The notes below the pieces were generated by a model. It worked only from the letters and a program-made list of their open reading frames with translations, made no database searches and had not been told where the DNA came from. Positions 24,301 through 34,699 of a stretch of DNA of 64,000 nucleotides are shown here, piece by piece (the first letter of the stretch is position 1; the number at the start of each line of letters is the position of its first letter). Origin of the DNA: Amaurobius ferox. Taxonomy: Eukaryota; Arthropoda; Arachnida; Araneae; Amaurobiidae. The stretch lies in assembly GCA_951213105.1 (NCBI GenBank), contig OX578142.1:117567065-117631064 (forward strand), given 5' to 3'. Position numbers and translations under genes: made by a program.

Positions 24301-25004
24301 CTTGCTCTATTTTTACAGCTGAGATTATGGCTATTTACCAGTCCCTAATCTTCATCTCTTATCAAAAGTCCAAAAAGCACATTATATATACTGACTCATT
24401 GAGTTCATTACAGCTTTTATCATCGAAGAGAGCTATGAATTACCACATTGCCTCTGATATCCTTAAGTATGAGCATCGTCTGAAGGAGCAAGGATACCAT
24501 ACTAAATTCTGTTGGGTCTCAGGACATGTTGGCATCAAAGGAAATGATTTAGCAGACATTGCTGCTAAATCAGCTACTCAAACTTTGAGTCTGACTATCC
24601 CTTTGACCGACATCAAACAATTTGTTCTAAAAAATATTCATGACAAATGGCAGTATTCCTGGAATCAGCAAGCTGATAATAAGTTGCTCGAGATAAAGCC
24701 CTTAGTACAAAAATGGAATAGTTTCCAATGTAGGAAACTGGATGTAATTTTAGCTCGTTTGCGCATTGGTCACACTCGTTTTACTCACAGGCATTTACTT
24801 TTAGGAGAAATTGAACCCCTTTGTAATGTTTGTCAAACCGCAGCAAGTGTAAAACATATTCTAATTACTTGTCCTAAATATAAACAGTTTCGTTTTAAAC
24901 ATTTTAAAACGTATACTCTAACTTTGACGGAATTGATTGGAGAAAACCCTCATTCAGGGATTTTTCCATTCTTATTAGACATTGGGTTTTACCATCATAT
25001 TTAA
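21327..25004 (+). CDS. LINE ORF2: endonuclease, reverse transcriptase, RNase H
   Basis: This ORF encodes 1225 aa from ATG 21327. The AP-type endonuclease (residues ~1-215) shows N8 in SWNCRG, E35 in LQET, D132/N134 in GDFNGHN, D183 in SIDLAI and SDH at 206-208. The reverse transcriptase (~440-760) shows YRPIALTS, QSGFRRGRST, catalytic D578 in FFDIDKAYD, GVPQGS (635-640) and YVDD at 666-669. RNase H (~960-1085) shows D966, E999, D1023, H1067 and D1077. A C-terminal zinc motif is C1166-C1169-H1177-C1182. All expected catalytic residues are present. Role: target-primed reverse transcription. Frame differs from ORF1; with TGA-AT-ATG spacing, translation probably uses reinitiation. Confidence 0.95.
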   Translation: MAFLLSWNCRGLQNKSVEIKNLINTFQPICVCLQETMLKSSSNFNIKNFNCIRKDFNMNSRVSGGVALLVSQDYPSSILQLTTNLQTVAVRIHVNRLITVCCIYLPPNDHINSRELDNLIRQLPAPFVILGDFNGHNPLWGSLDTNCRGQQIEQCVSDHNLCIFNNNECTYFHQPSRTFHSIDLAICSPSLLPYWNFAVDKDLHNSDHFPIMLSNSQFRSTIKPSQYIFSKADWAKFTSLALITDEAIQSIDIDTAVENVTDILIEAADAAIPKRAGNISKHRFPWWSDECREAYKKQKKAWSIFRRSPTTENLTAFKHAKAFARRIRRRRQKESWEKYVSEITSSTSSKILWEKVKKCTGNYSNHSIAILNHNSTTISSPYDIANEIAKEFANISNASNYSEPFLKHKLQSENKPIVFPEARNLPYNMHFTMSELVTVLSQTHRTCSGPDKISYLMLKHLSHYSLLNLLYLFNRIWHEHKFPRSWQRAITIPILKPGKDPQSPLSYRPIALTSCVCKLLEKMVNARLVHFLESNKLLSPHQSGFRRGRSTIDNLTSLESQIRTAFLRRNHLVSIFFDIDKAYDRTWRYGIIKDIYDFNLKGNLPIFIQNFLSHRTFQVRIGSTLSRTHVQEEGVPQGSVLSVTLFNIKINSLLNSLPVSVHKSLYVDDLQVAYQAHDMRTVERQCQAAVNNILRWANVNGYGFSTQKTCCVHFTRKRGIHSPPEIFMGGVKIAVVEEIKFLGVWFDKKLTFLPHIQKLRNKCEKALNILKVLSNTKWGADFTSMLRIYRSVIRSKLDYGCSVYGSARTSVLKKLDPIHHKALRICSGAFRTSPVQSIYAVSNEPCLQLRREQLALNYYFRIMSVHNHPLQRAFLDDHYDRLYDHRPSCIPIFGKRIRNIVETTPLVELYVRKTKFFETPPWYVNNFTFLNPFCNFTKTNTIPAIYVQLFAEHRNLYKEFTPVFTDGSKAGDYVGLAYVCNNTIKSYKLHASCSIFTAEIMAIYQSLIFISYQKSKKHIIYTDSLSSLQLLSSKRAMNYHIASDILKYEHRLKEQGYHTKFCWVSGHVGIKGNDLADIAAKSATQTLSLTIPLTDIKQFVLKNIHDKWQYSWNQQADNKLLEIKPLVQKWNSFQCRKLDVILARLRIGHTRFTHRHLLLGEIEPLCNVCQTAASVKHILITCPKYKQFRFKHFKTYTLTLTELIGENPHSGIFPFLLDIGFYHHI

Positions 25005-25201
25005 ATTCACTTCCTATCACCTTTTAAACTTTTTTCATCTTGTTTCCATCATTAACCCTCTTGCATTGTCTTGTTTTAGTCATACAACTTTTTAGATTAT
25101 ACACTTGTTTTTATTCTTTACCTTTATCTGTATTTTAGTACCATATGTCCGGCGCAGCACATCCTCTTTGGATCTTGTGCCAAAAATCCTAAATCAACCA
25201 A
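25005..25201 (+). other. LINE 3' untranslated region
   Basis: A T-rich stretch is followed by TCCGGCGCAGCACATC and a short tail CCAAAAATCCTAAATCAACC just before the downstream TSD. There is no poly(A) tail. The conserved-looking GC-rich segment near 25148-25165 is a candidate recognition structure for the reverse transcriptase, by analogy with other LINEs. Confidence 0.6.
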
Positions 25202-25323
25202 CTTGGAAACTAATTTAACATTAGGAGCTCAAAACTTTACATACTCACAACTCAGAAACGCTTCACCCAAATGACTTGAAATTTGGTATCACAGGCTGAA
25301 TTTTGCTCTAGTTTCGAACTATG

Positions 25324-25518
25324 TTGTCAAACTTGGGTGTTGCCATTTAAAATTTCAAAGTTTGTGCGCGTTTAGATATGAAGACGGCCCCTTATGCAAA
25401 TTTTACGCACTTTAATTTGTAGAGGATGTTATTCCTAATCGAATGGTATAATTCAATTTTCTCTACGATGAACGATGCTCGATAAACAGAGGGTGGGGCG
25501 GTTTTTTTTTCGCGACTG
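25324..25518 (-). repeat. Right terminal inverted repeat
   Basis: Inverted counterpart of 17783-17976. It ends TTTTTTCGCGACTG, followed by TA at 25519-25520. Confidence 0.8.
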
Positions 25519-25674
25519 TACATATACTTCTTGAAGATGTTGTAGCTACACTGCGATGACATAACCGGCTAGTTAAAAAAGTAATTTACTATTTATTTTC
25601 ATAAGTACTCTCAATTTACATACAGAATCATCAAATACCAGCACATAGTATCAAATATTGGAGGAAGTAAATAG

Positions 25675-26065
25675 ACTTACTAAGGATTTGCACTTCCGTC
25701 TCTCGAGATGTCACTTCGATTCAAAAATTTACATTTTCTTTGAAACATCTATTTCTCGAAATCTGCTATAGATATAGCAGATAACTGATATAGATTCAGC
25801 ATGAAATTTCGGAGAAGGTTTACTAAGGATTTCCACTTTCGGTTTTATTTTTAATTCCGAAGCATTAAATTCCGGAGGATGTTGGGTTTCACTAAAGATT
25901 GATACTCCTGTTTTTATATTTCTGGTTCAAAAGCATTATTTGAAACGTCTGTTTCTTACGATTGACTATAAATATAGTTAAGATGATGACTGATACGGAT
26001 TCAGCATCCAATTCCAGAAGGAGTCAGAGGTTCAATACGGATTTCCATTTTCGGTTTTTGAGAAG
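25675..26065 (+). repeat. Diverged two-copy ~210-bp tandem repeat
   Basis: TTTACTAAGGATTTGCACTT at about 25678 and TTTACTAAGGATTTCCACTT at 25819 recur as TTTCACTAAAGATTGATACT at 25887 and TTCAATACGGATTTCCATTT at 26031, with similar spacing. GATATAGATTCAGCATG and GATACGGATTCAGCATC match between the copies. Origin unknown. Confidence 0.5.
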
Positions 26066-27305
26066 TTACTTAAGATTTTTTTAAAAAACTTTATATGACT
26101 GTAGGAAATATGCATGCAGAAGAGAATTAAAACACTTAATAGTTTCATTAAAAGTGAGTGTATACATCATTTGCCATTATACGAGGACTTTTTCAAAAAT
26201 TTTCCTGTGTTTTCAAACCTACGCCTCATATATTTTAGTTTGTTCCTTAGAATTGTTATGCATTTTCCTTAAATTTAATTAACTTCTTTTTATAATTTCT
26301 GTTTTCTATGAAAGCACTACTTGGCAAGAGTATTATTACTAATTTATTATATTTACCATATGCTTCATTTAAGATATCGTTTAAACCATAAAATATGTCA
26401 GTAATATTTTATTGTGAACGTCTTTTGCCATTTTATAGTGATATTATTTTTTTTCAATTCCTACAGAATCGCATGGCAAAAATACGACACATTGAAGAAT
26501 ATATTTATTTTGGCTTCTAAGAACATACGACTTGAATAAATCCCAAAAGGTAAGAAACACCGCCCATGGCATCCTTTTTGAGTAGCTAAGCGTTTTTTTG
26601 GAATACATTCCGTTTATGAAATCGGCGGTTATATGCTTTTTAAGCAGAGAAAACATGAACATAGAATCCATTAAAGGGATAAAATGCTGAACTATTTAGA
26701 TTTTTCGCCTCTTTGTGTAGAATAAATAGTTTAAAGCGAGGAAGTTTGATCTGCATTTTAAAGTTCATTGTAGAAAGTTGTACATTTTTTGAGTAATAAC
26801 ACCATGCAATATTACTCTGAATTAAGATAAAATATTGTTATATAAGTTGCCTTAAGTCAATGATAAATATTCAATATATTTTATGAAATTGCAATGGAAG
26901 TGATCACGCAATTAATTTTATTAAGTGTCGCTACATGTTCAAGAGCATGCACAATCCACATTTTATTAGGCCCCTCTTTTTCTAGTAAATTTAAAGCTAA
27001 TGAAACTATAAAATATTTCCATTTTTTTTACTGATAAAGAAACGTTCAAAAATGTAACTTGCTTTATTTTTGAAAAACAATATTCCCGAGTCAAAATCCT
27101 CTTTACTAGAGGTTATCTAAAGCGATAAAAGCATATATTCTACCTATAAGGATTTTTCTGTGAACTGTGAGGTCCTTCTGTGGTCAAACAGCTCAATCGG
27201 ATTTTTTTTCCGTAATTTAAAATTATTTATTTGCTCGGTTTCAATAGGCAGATGTTTGTAGTAATATGCTTTTTCTCTACGTTTTTTAGCAAGTTTAATA
27301 CAGGT
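26066..27305. other. AT-rich intergenic sequence, nothing recognised
   Basis: No supported gene or repeat was seen. Confidence 0.45.
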
Positions 27306-27307
27306 CA

Positions 27308-27630
27308 TTATAAATCATCAGTTTGGGTCCCATGCTGTTATTGGGAATTTTATTACTTGTAGGTTTCTCGTTTAGTTTTATTATTATTGATGCTATTTTT
27401 TCTTTAAATTGGTCGTTATTTGATTCCTTATATCTCCTAAATGTTAGTTACTTGGGTGATTATGCCTTGACTTTTGATTGTTGTTTTTCTGCTAATACTT
27501 TTGTGAAGTTTGTAACTGAACTAGTTATATGCTTCTTTGACTTCTTTTTCCCGTCCTCCATGCCTCGTTGCTTAGGTTTTCTCCTTGTAATTTGTTTTAT
27601 AATTTGTAATTTATTTTTGTTTTAATTAAG
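27308..27630 (-). pseudogene. Decayed Lys-rich ORF fragment (possibly LINE ORF1 tail)
   Basis: One minus-strand frame is nearly open over ~100 codons, with two in-frame stops close together near its middle. It reads GMEDGKKKSKKHITSSVTNF and, past the stops, KESNNDQFKEKIASIIIKLN. The lysine/serine-rich composition resembles the C-terminal tails of LINE ORF1 proteins, including the intact one in this window, but no domain is visible. The antisense hydrophobic 100-residue frame (27323-27625, plus) is probably a shadow of it. Confidence 0.3.
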
Positions 27631-27756
27631 ATCGCATAAAATAGTACTTCAATTTCTCACAATAATCAAACAAATTAAAAACCTTTCGCAAATTCAAATA
27701 TCATAATATTACATTGCATTTAGAACACTTTACATCGAGAAGCCAAAATAAAAAAT

Positions 27757-29408
27757 CTGATGTAGGCAGCACATGACTTCCCTTATATAATGCAATGAAT
27801 TTACTTATTTAACGGTGAAAGAGTGATGAAAAGATCCACCGCACAGAGTTTGTAACGTTAAATTGTACATTTATCGAGGTAAATTGTGCATTCGTATGAC
27901 AACATCTAAAACTATTTCGTACCTAATTAACTTATATTTTACGCAACTCTAAATTAACAATTATCAATATTGATAGCATCCTCAATAAGCAATATAGTCC
28001 ATATATTTAAATATTTTAATAATAAATTCATCAATGAAGAGTCATTATTATTAACTTGGCGGCATTTTTGCAATTTTGACGATATTTTCGTCAAAGTGGG
28101 GCCAAATATCGCTAACTTGGTTATATTTAGAGGAGTATTTCTCATATAACAAAAGGTATGCCCATCATATGACGGAATTAAAAATTTGCAAAATATTGTA
28201 TCCTATATGGCATCATTTTTATCAATTTGATAAAATTTTTATCCATTTGTCAACATTTAAAAAGTCACCAAGTTGGCGATATGGCGCCAGATATAGTCGC
28301 CAGCATTTTGCTTAGCGTTACAGACGGAATCTTATGGTAGAGTCTTCTATACTTTCCAAAATACTGAATTAAAAAAAAATTAGTTGTCATTTTCATTGAT
28401 TTGGCGCCATTCTTATCAATTTGGCGACATTTTCATCAATTGGCAGCATTTCAAAAAATCGCCAAGTTTGCGATATTCCTCCAAATTCGTCGCTACAATT
28501 TCGTCAAGAATTATGCTAAGAGAAATAGGTTATTCTTATAGCAGATAAACGACTAATGGCGTCCAAATACAAAAGTATTACCCAAAGTATTTTCTCTTTT
28601 AGTAGATTCTTATTCTATCTTAAGATATTCGATTTTCATCAATTAGTCTTCATTTTCATTGATTTAGCGTCATTTTTATTAATTTAGTGATATTTTCTAT
28701 CAATTTTACGATATTTTCGTCAATTGGGCAACATTTAAAAAAACTCGTTAAGTTGGTAATATTCTGTCAAATTCGCCGCCAAAATTTCGCCGACTAATGG
28801 TGTCAAATAACAAAGCTATTACCCAAAGTGTCTTCTCTCGTGAATGGAACGAGCTAGATCTATAACAATTCTGATAATAAATTTATCGCATAATATTACA
28901 TATGAAAAGTAAACAGATTTTACAATAGTTAATATATTTTTTTAATTTTATGTGATTTTTTGATAACTTTATTTGAAACATATGCAATATCTCGAGAACG
29001 GTTCATGCTAACGTTCTAAAGTTTATGTCAATCATTTTCTAATGAAAAATTGCATAAGAAATGATTATTGACGCAACTTTATAGAATGATTTAATTTTTT
29101 GATGATTTTTTAACATTTCATTTCAAAATTTAAGACTGTTCTGAATATTCGATTTCGTTTAAAATACAATAGGCTTTACAATAGGCTTACAGTACTTACT
29201 GATTGCGATTTTTTTACCAAATTTTGTTCGGCTCGCTTGATTTGTTTGTGAGATATCGTCTCCACACACACACAGGCATCACCTCAAAAACGTCTCACTC
29301 GTGTTCAGGAATGCTTGAAACGTTCGCTCTCGTCGAAAACTCGAATTCGAATTTTCGACCCCGTTACAATACTTTCCTTGTACATTATACTATGTATATA
29401 AGGAAAGT
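27757..29408 (+). mobile_element. Family A element, long copy (A3)
   Basis: The 5' end is AAAAAATCTGATGTAGGCAG, then CATGACTTCCCTTATATAAT. An expanded CGCCAA-type minisatellite fills about 28040-28800. Conserved A blocks follow (GAATGGAACGAGCTAGATC, ATCTCGAGAACGGTTCATGC), then a CA tract, the inner palindrome and the terminal hairpin at 29371-29408. At about 1.65 kb it is longer than the 0.94-kb copies A1 and A7, mainly through the minisatellite. Non-coding. Confidence 0.7.
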
Positions 29409-29820
29409 AAAAGTAGAACTAGCGCTCTAAAGTTTATGTCAATCATTTTCTAATGAAAAATTGCGTAAGAAATGATTATTGACGCAACTTTATAGAATGA
29501 TTTAATTTTTTGATGATTTTTTTAACATTTCATTTCAAAATTTAAGACTGTTCTGAATATTCGATTTCGTTTAAAATACAATAGGCTTTACAATAGGCTT
29601 ACAGTATTTACTGATTGCGATGTTTTTACCAAATTTTGTTCGGATCGCTTGATTTGTTCGTGAGATATCGTCTGCACACTCAAACAGGCATCACCTAAAA
29701 AACGTCTCACTCGTGTTCAGAAATGCTTGAAACGTTCGCTCTCGTCGAAAACTCGAATTCGAATTTTCGACCCCGTCACAATACTTTCCTTATACATTAC
29801 ACTATGTATATAAGGAAAGT
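29015..29820 (+). repeat. Tandem duplication of the A3 3' end (412-bp period)
   Basis: The ~400 bp ending in the hairpin at 29371-29408 is repeated immediately downstream, ending in a second hairpin at 29783-29820. The copies are nearly identical, differing at scattered bases, for example in the CA tract. Only the 3' portion of the element is duplicated. Confidence 0.85.
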
Positions 29821-30029
29821 AAAAATAGTACTATATATTGTACACAAAGAAGCAATAAATTTTCAAATACAATTTCACATCGTTTAGAACAAAAAATAAA
29901 AATCATGTTGAGACGTCATGACTTCGTAGAATGTGACGTCTGTATGAAACCTGTTGGAGCGTTTGGTGACACACTAAATATTTCGGTTGAATAAGCATGT
30001 TTTGAATCATCAAAAGTTCAAACCGCCAA

Positions 30030-30250
30030 ACAGCGATTTTTTGAAAGATATTTTTTCCGATGGTGTTAAGATGAAAACTCCAAGGTAATATTTTCGTTTG
30101 TTTAAGTAACCGATTTGAGTAAAAATCGTTCAAAATAGCACTACAACATCAAATAACTGAAAAACTAATTCAAATTAAAAGAATCGCCCCGAGGTGTCTT
30201 TAGACCTGACCTGTTGTATCACTTTACTAAATGTCGTACCTGTGGGTCAC
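30030..30250 (+). repeat. Family G diverged repeat, copy 1
   Basis: Anchors CGATGGTGTTAAGAT, GTAATATTTTCG, AAAATCGTTCAAAAT and CCCCGAGGTG occur in the same order at 32755-32960. The last part also resembles 44280-44350. Non-coding and old. Confidence 0.4.
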
Positions 30251-30444
30251 TTAGATTTCCTGATACGAGACCAAAAATTAAACCAACAAACAAACGGAAA
30301 CACAGTCATATTATTTCCTTATTATAGAGGAACAAATTTTTCAACAACTAAAAATAACCTTGTTTCAAAACACGGGCAGCTAAAAATTTATTTTGAACTA
30401 GAAAATGTACGCGGCGTTGCCTGAAAGTTAAAGCAGAGAAAATT

Positions 30445-30810
30445 TTGAAATTATTATATTAAAAAAATTAATAAAATAAATACATTTATTCATGTAAATA
30501 ACAGTGAAAATTTTATACAATCCATGTATACCGGCGCAACGGGCGTGATACGATACCACCTCAAGTCAAAAATTACTCACGTCCCCTACGAACATAATTT
30601 GAAATTTCTCCGATCCCGTGAGACCACACATATTCCGAATTTTACGCAGCCGTAGTAAGTAGTAATAAATAAATAAATAGATAAATAAATAAATAAATAG
30701 ATAAATAAATAGATAAATAAGTAAATAAATAAATAGATAAATAAATAAATAGATAAATAAATAAATAAATAAAAGATTCAAACCGGAATCCGTTCTCTTG
30801 GAGAGAAGGC
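30445..30810 (+). repeat. Family D repeat, copy 1, with (AAAT)n expansion
   Basis: It contains GCAACGGGCGTGATACGA at about 30535-30553, shared exactly with the copy at 43629. It also shares GATCCC and AAAGATTCAAA...GGAATCC downstream. A tetranucleotide array, AAAT with TAGA variants, at about 30664-30772 separates the last two anchors in this copy. The simple repeat yields spurious ORFs. Confidence 0.6.
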
Positions 30811-31003
30811 TTTAAGAGTTCGTTAGCTTAAAAAATCACAAATTAAATTTGGTATTAATTGAAAAATATATAATTGAATACCAAGTTATACACGCAAATT
30901 TTTGCCTAACTATAGAATTGTGCAAACGTTACTTTTTTGGATGCGACGAAATAAGTATCAAATAACCTAGAAAAATGCAAATTTCGATATATTTAGAAAA
31001 AAA

Positions 31004-32717
31004 TCTGATATGGACAGCTCATGACTTTCCTTCTATAATGCAATGAATTTACTTCTATAACGGTGAAAAAGGGATGAAAAGATCCACGGCACAGTATTTT
31101 TAACGTTAACTTGTACATTTGGCTTTTTTCTGGATGACACCATGTAACTATTTCGTATCCAATTAACTTATATTTTATGCAACTCTAAATTAACAATTAT
31201 CGATATTGATAGCATCCTTAATAAGCAAAATAGTCCATACATTTAAATATTTTTATAAATAATTCATCAATTAGGTGTCATTTTCATTAATTTGGCATCA
31301 TTCTTTCAATTTTGACGATATTTTCGACAATGTGGGGCAAAATATCGCCAAGTTGGCGATATTTAGAAGAACATTTCTTATATAATAAAAGGCATACCCA
31401 TCGTACGACGGAATTAAAAATTTGCAAAGCATTGCATTCCATTTGGCGCCATTTTTATCAATTTGGCGACATTTTTATCCATTTGATAACATTTTATGTC
31501 GACAAAATTCGTCGCCAAAATTTTGTCAAGCATTGTGGATGCAAAAGTTGGTTATTCTTATGTTCTTTCCAAAATATTGAATTTTCATCAATTAGTTGTC
31601 ATTTTCATTGATTTAGCTTCATTTTTATCTATTTGGCGACATTTAAAAATCTCGCCAAGTTGGCGATATTCTGCCAAATTTGTCGCCAAAATTTCGTCAA
31701 GCATTATGGTCAGAGAAATAGGTTATTCTTATAGTAGATAAACGACTAATGGCGTCCAAGTATAGAACTATTATCCAAACTATCTATCTCGTATAGTAGA
31801 GAGAGAGAGAGAGAGATTCTTATATACTTTCTAAGATATTGAGTTTTCATCAATTAGTCTTAATTTCCATTGATTTGATTATTGAGAGAGATTCTTATAT
31901 ACTTTCTAAGATATTGAGTTTTCATCAATTAGTCTTAATTTCCATTGATTTAGAGTCATTTTTATCAATTTGGTGACATTTTTAGCAACGTGGCGATATA
32001 TTGATGAATATGGCAACATTTAAAAACTCGCCAAGTTGGTGATATTCAGTCAAATTCGTCGTCAAAATTTCGTCAAGCATTGTGGATGCAAAAGTAGGTT
32101 ATAAACTTCTAATGGGGTCAAATTAGAATGCTATTACCCAAAGTGTCTTCAATCGTTAATTTAACGAGGTAGATCTAAGAGAATGATGAAATAAATTTAT
32201 CGCATAATATTACATATGAAAAATGAACAGATTTCACAATAGTTAATATTTTTTTTTAATTTTATGTGACTTTTTGATAAATTTATATGAAACATGTGCA
32301 ATGTCTCGAGCACGGTTCATGCTAGCGTTCTAAAGTTCATGTCAATCATTTTCTAAAGAAAAATTGCATAAGAAATGATTATTTACGTAACTTTATTGAA
32401 TGTTTTAATTTTTTGATGATGTTTTAAAATGTCATTTCAAAATTTAGGAGGGTTCTGAACATTCGATTGCGTGTAAAAACAACAGGCTTACAGTATTTAC
32501 TGATTGTGATTTCTGTACAAATTTTGTTCGGATCGCTTGATTCGTTCGTGAGATATCGTCTCCACACACACGCACACACACGCATGCACACATAAAGACA
32601 TCACCTCAAAAACGTCTGATTCCTGTTCTGGAATGCTTGGAACGTTTTCTCCTGTCGAAAACTCGAATTCGAATCTGTCACACTACTTTCCTTATACGTT
32701 ATGTATATAAGGAAATT
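31004..32717 (+). mobile_element. Family A element, long copy (A4)
   Basis: The 5' end is AAAAAAATCTGATATGGACA. The CGCCAA minisatellite runs from about 31300 to 32090. The conserved A interior follows, then a CA tract (32564-32590) and a terminal hairpin at 32685-32717. The inner palindrome is damaged: its outer arm and the usual GACCCCG spacer are deleted. A 75-bp tandem duplication sits at about 31809-31958, next to a (GA)n tract. Confidence 0.7.
31809..31958 (+). repeat. 75-bp tandem duplication within A4
   Basis: GAGAGATTCTTATATACTTT continuing to TTAATTTCCATTGATTT occurs twice with a 75-bp offset. The copies are almost identical, so the duplication is recent. Confidence 0.8.
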
Positions 32718-32754
32718 AATAAATATAAAGAAATTGCACTAAGGATTCGGTTTA

Positions 32755-33050
32755 AACATCGTTGGACAGAGCGTTCTTCGTTCATTGCGATGGTGTTAAG
32801 ATATAACTCTGTGATAATACTTTCGGGGGATAAAGAACAGATTTGTGTTAAAATCATGAATATCGCTCAAAATTGTGTTAAAACAGAATATAATTAAAAA
32901 ACTTATTCCAATTGAAAAAAAATTTACCGAGGTGCACCGTCCTGGATCTCTGTACATGTGTACCAAATTTAAAGGGCATGCAAATTTTAAGGCAAAACTT
33001 AAAGGCCGCGCTCGCACGCCTGCCTTTATTATATATGAAAACAAATATTT
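32755..33050 (+). repeat. Family G diverged repeat, copy 2
   Basis: It shares CGATGGTGTTAAGAT, GATAATACTTTCG and CGAGGTGCACCGTCC with the related copies near 30.1 and 44.3 kb, in the same order. Short ORFs on both strands lack recognisable domains. Confidence 0.4.
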
Positions 33051-33569
33051 TTGGAACATTCTACCTATTTTCTCCAGAAAATAAAATAGTTAAGTCGCAT
33101 TCAATCCCAGTAATGCATGTTGCTAAACATTACTGTAATGTAAAATTAAATATATTATATTTCGAATTTTTCATTGTTTATATAATCGATTTTTGCTTTT
33201 CAGTTATTTAAGTTTTAGTTTTCTGATATTTAACTGCAATTTCAGAACATTTGTTCAAACAACGCATTTGAGTTACTCATTTATTTTTTCGACACGTTGA
33301 TAGGGTGCCAGACTAAATCAACAACAGGTATAAAAAAAGCTTAGAAGTTTTATTTTATTGACAATCTTTGTTTTTTATCATCGTATTTCTTTAGTATTCC
33401 TTAAAAAGAAACAAAGTAATTAGATGTGTATTCAAAATATCAATATTATTTTGCTACAGTACATAAATTCAATGTTTGATTACGTTGGCAAGCGAAACTT
33501 AGTCATCCTGAAAAACATCCGAATCTGATAAACTTTTCACAGATATATTCTTTTTCTTAACGAAGGAAC

Positions 33570-33690
33570 GCTAAATAAATTTGTCGACAAAATTAAATTA
33601 TGCATTCTGCTTTCTTTTAATTTTTCAGAGTCACTGCATTTGCATATCTTTATTGAGTGCAAAGAAGGTGACATTGTTTAAATAGAAAAA
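33570..33690. repeat. Family F interspersed repeat, copy 2
   Basis: Aligns with 9786-9905 (CGACAAAATTAAAT, TTTGCATATCTTTAT, AGAAGGTGACATTGTT). Confidence 0.45.
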
Positions 33691-33835
33691 AAAACTTCAT
33701 GCTGGTGTAGATAAAAGTTTTCCACATTAGGCAGATTCAATTTATATACAGCATCGTTAGTATATACATTTAAACACAAATACTATATCGAAATGCATTT
33801 CATTTAATTGTACCGACTTAAAAGTGTACCCAGCT

Positions 33836-34362
<527 letters not shown>

Positions 34363-34699
34363 TTTTTATATGCTATTCTAAATACCCATACATATATTAA
34401 GGTGTAACTAATGCAGTGGTTTCCAACTATTTTTGGTCGGAAAAACCCTTGAAATACTTCGTAAAATCTCACTGAGTCCTTACTTAGCTTGGCTGACTTG
34501 ACGTATATTAGGTTTGACCAGGGTAAGTTACAAATTTGACTTGTAAAGCAGTAAAGTTGTTCATTAACTAACTCATAATTTTGAAAAAATATTAAAGTAT
34601 TATTAATTGTCCATTTGTGATTACACATCACTGTTAATAAAACATATTAAACATTTTTGAATTACATTTGGCTTACTAGATACAAGCAGTATGTTTATT

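Larger units (their letters stand above)
19221..25201 (+). mobile_element. Full-length non-LTR (LINE) retrotransposon, I-group-like
   Basis: A 5981-bp element lies between perfect 13-bp duplications, CTTGGAAACTAAT, at 19208-19220 and 25202-25214. It has a ~630-bp 5' leader, ORF1 at 19852-21324, ORF2 at 21327-25004 and a ~197-bp 3' region ending CCTAAATCAACCAA rather than poly(A). Both ORFs are open. The order endonuclease, reverse transcriptase, RNase H plus a zinc-knuckle ORF1 fits the I group of LINEs; the exact clade needs a phylogeny. It is inserted within the TIR transposon 17783-25518. Intact ORFs and an unmutated TSD imply a young, possibly competent copy. Confidence 0.9.
17783..25518. 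mobile_element. DNA transposon with ~195-bp TIRs, split by a LINE
   Basis: The left TIR is 17783-17976 and the right TIR is about 25324-25518. The arms are highly similar in inverted orientation, sharing for example CGCCCCACCCTCTGTTAATC and CATAAGGGGCCGTCTTCATA. The outermost bases are CAGCCGCGG and CAGTCGCGA. The right flank is TA and the left flank TG, compatible with a decayed TA target duplication as used by Tc1/mariner-type elements. Removing the LINE and one TSD leaves about 1.74 kb without a transposase frame, so the element is non-autonomous or gutted. Superfamily is inference. Confidence 0.65.

Noticed and set aside
30566..30781. Ile/Tyr/Leu/Phe repeat ORF on the minus strand
   Set aside because: Translation of the AAAT/TAGA tetranucleotide array.
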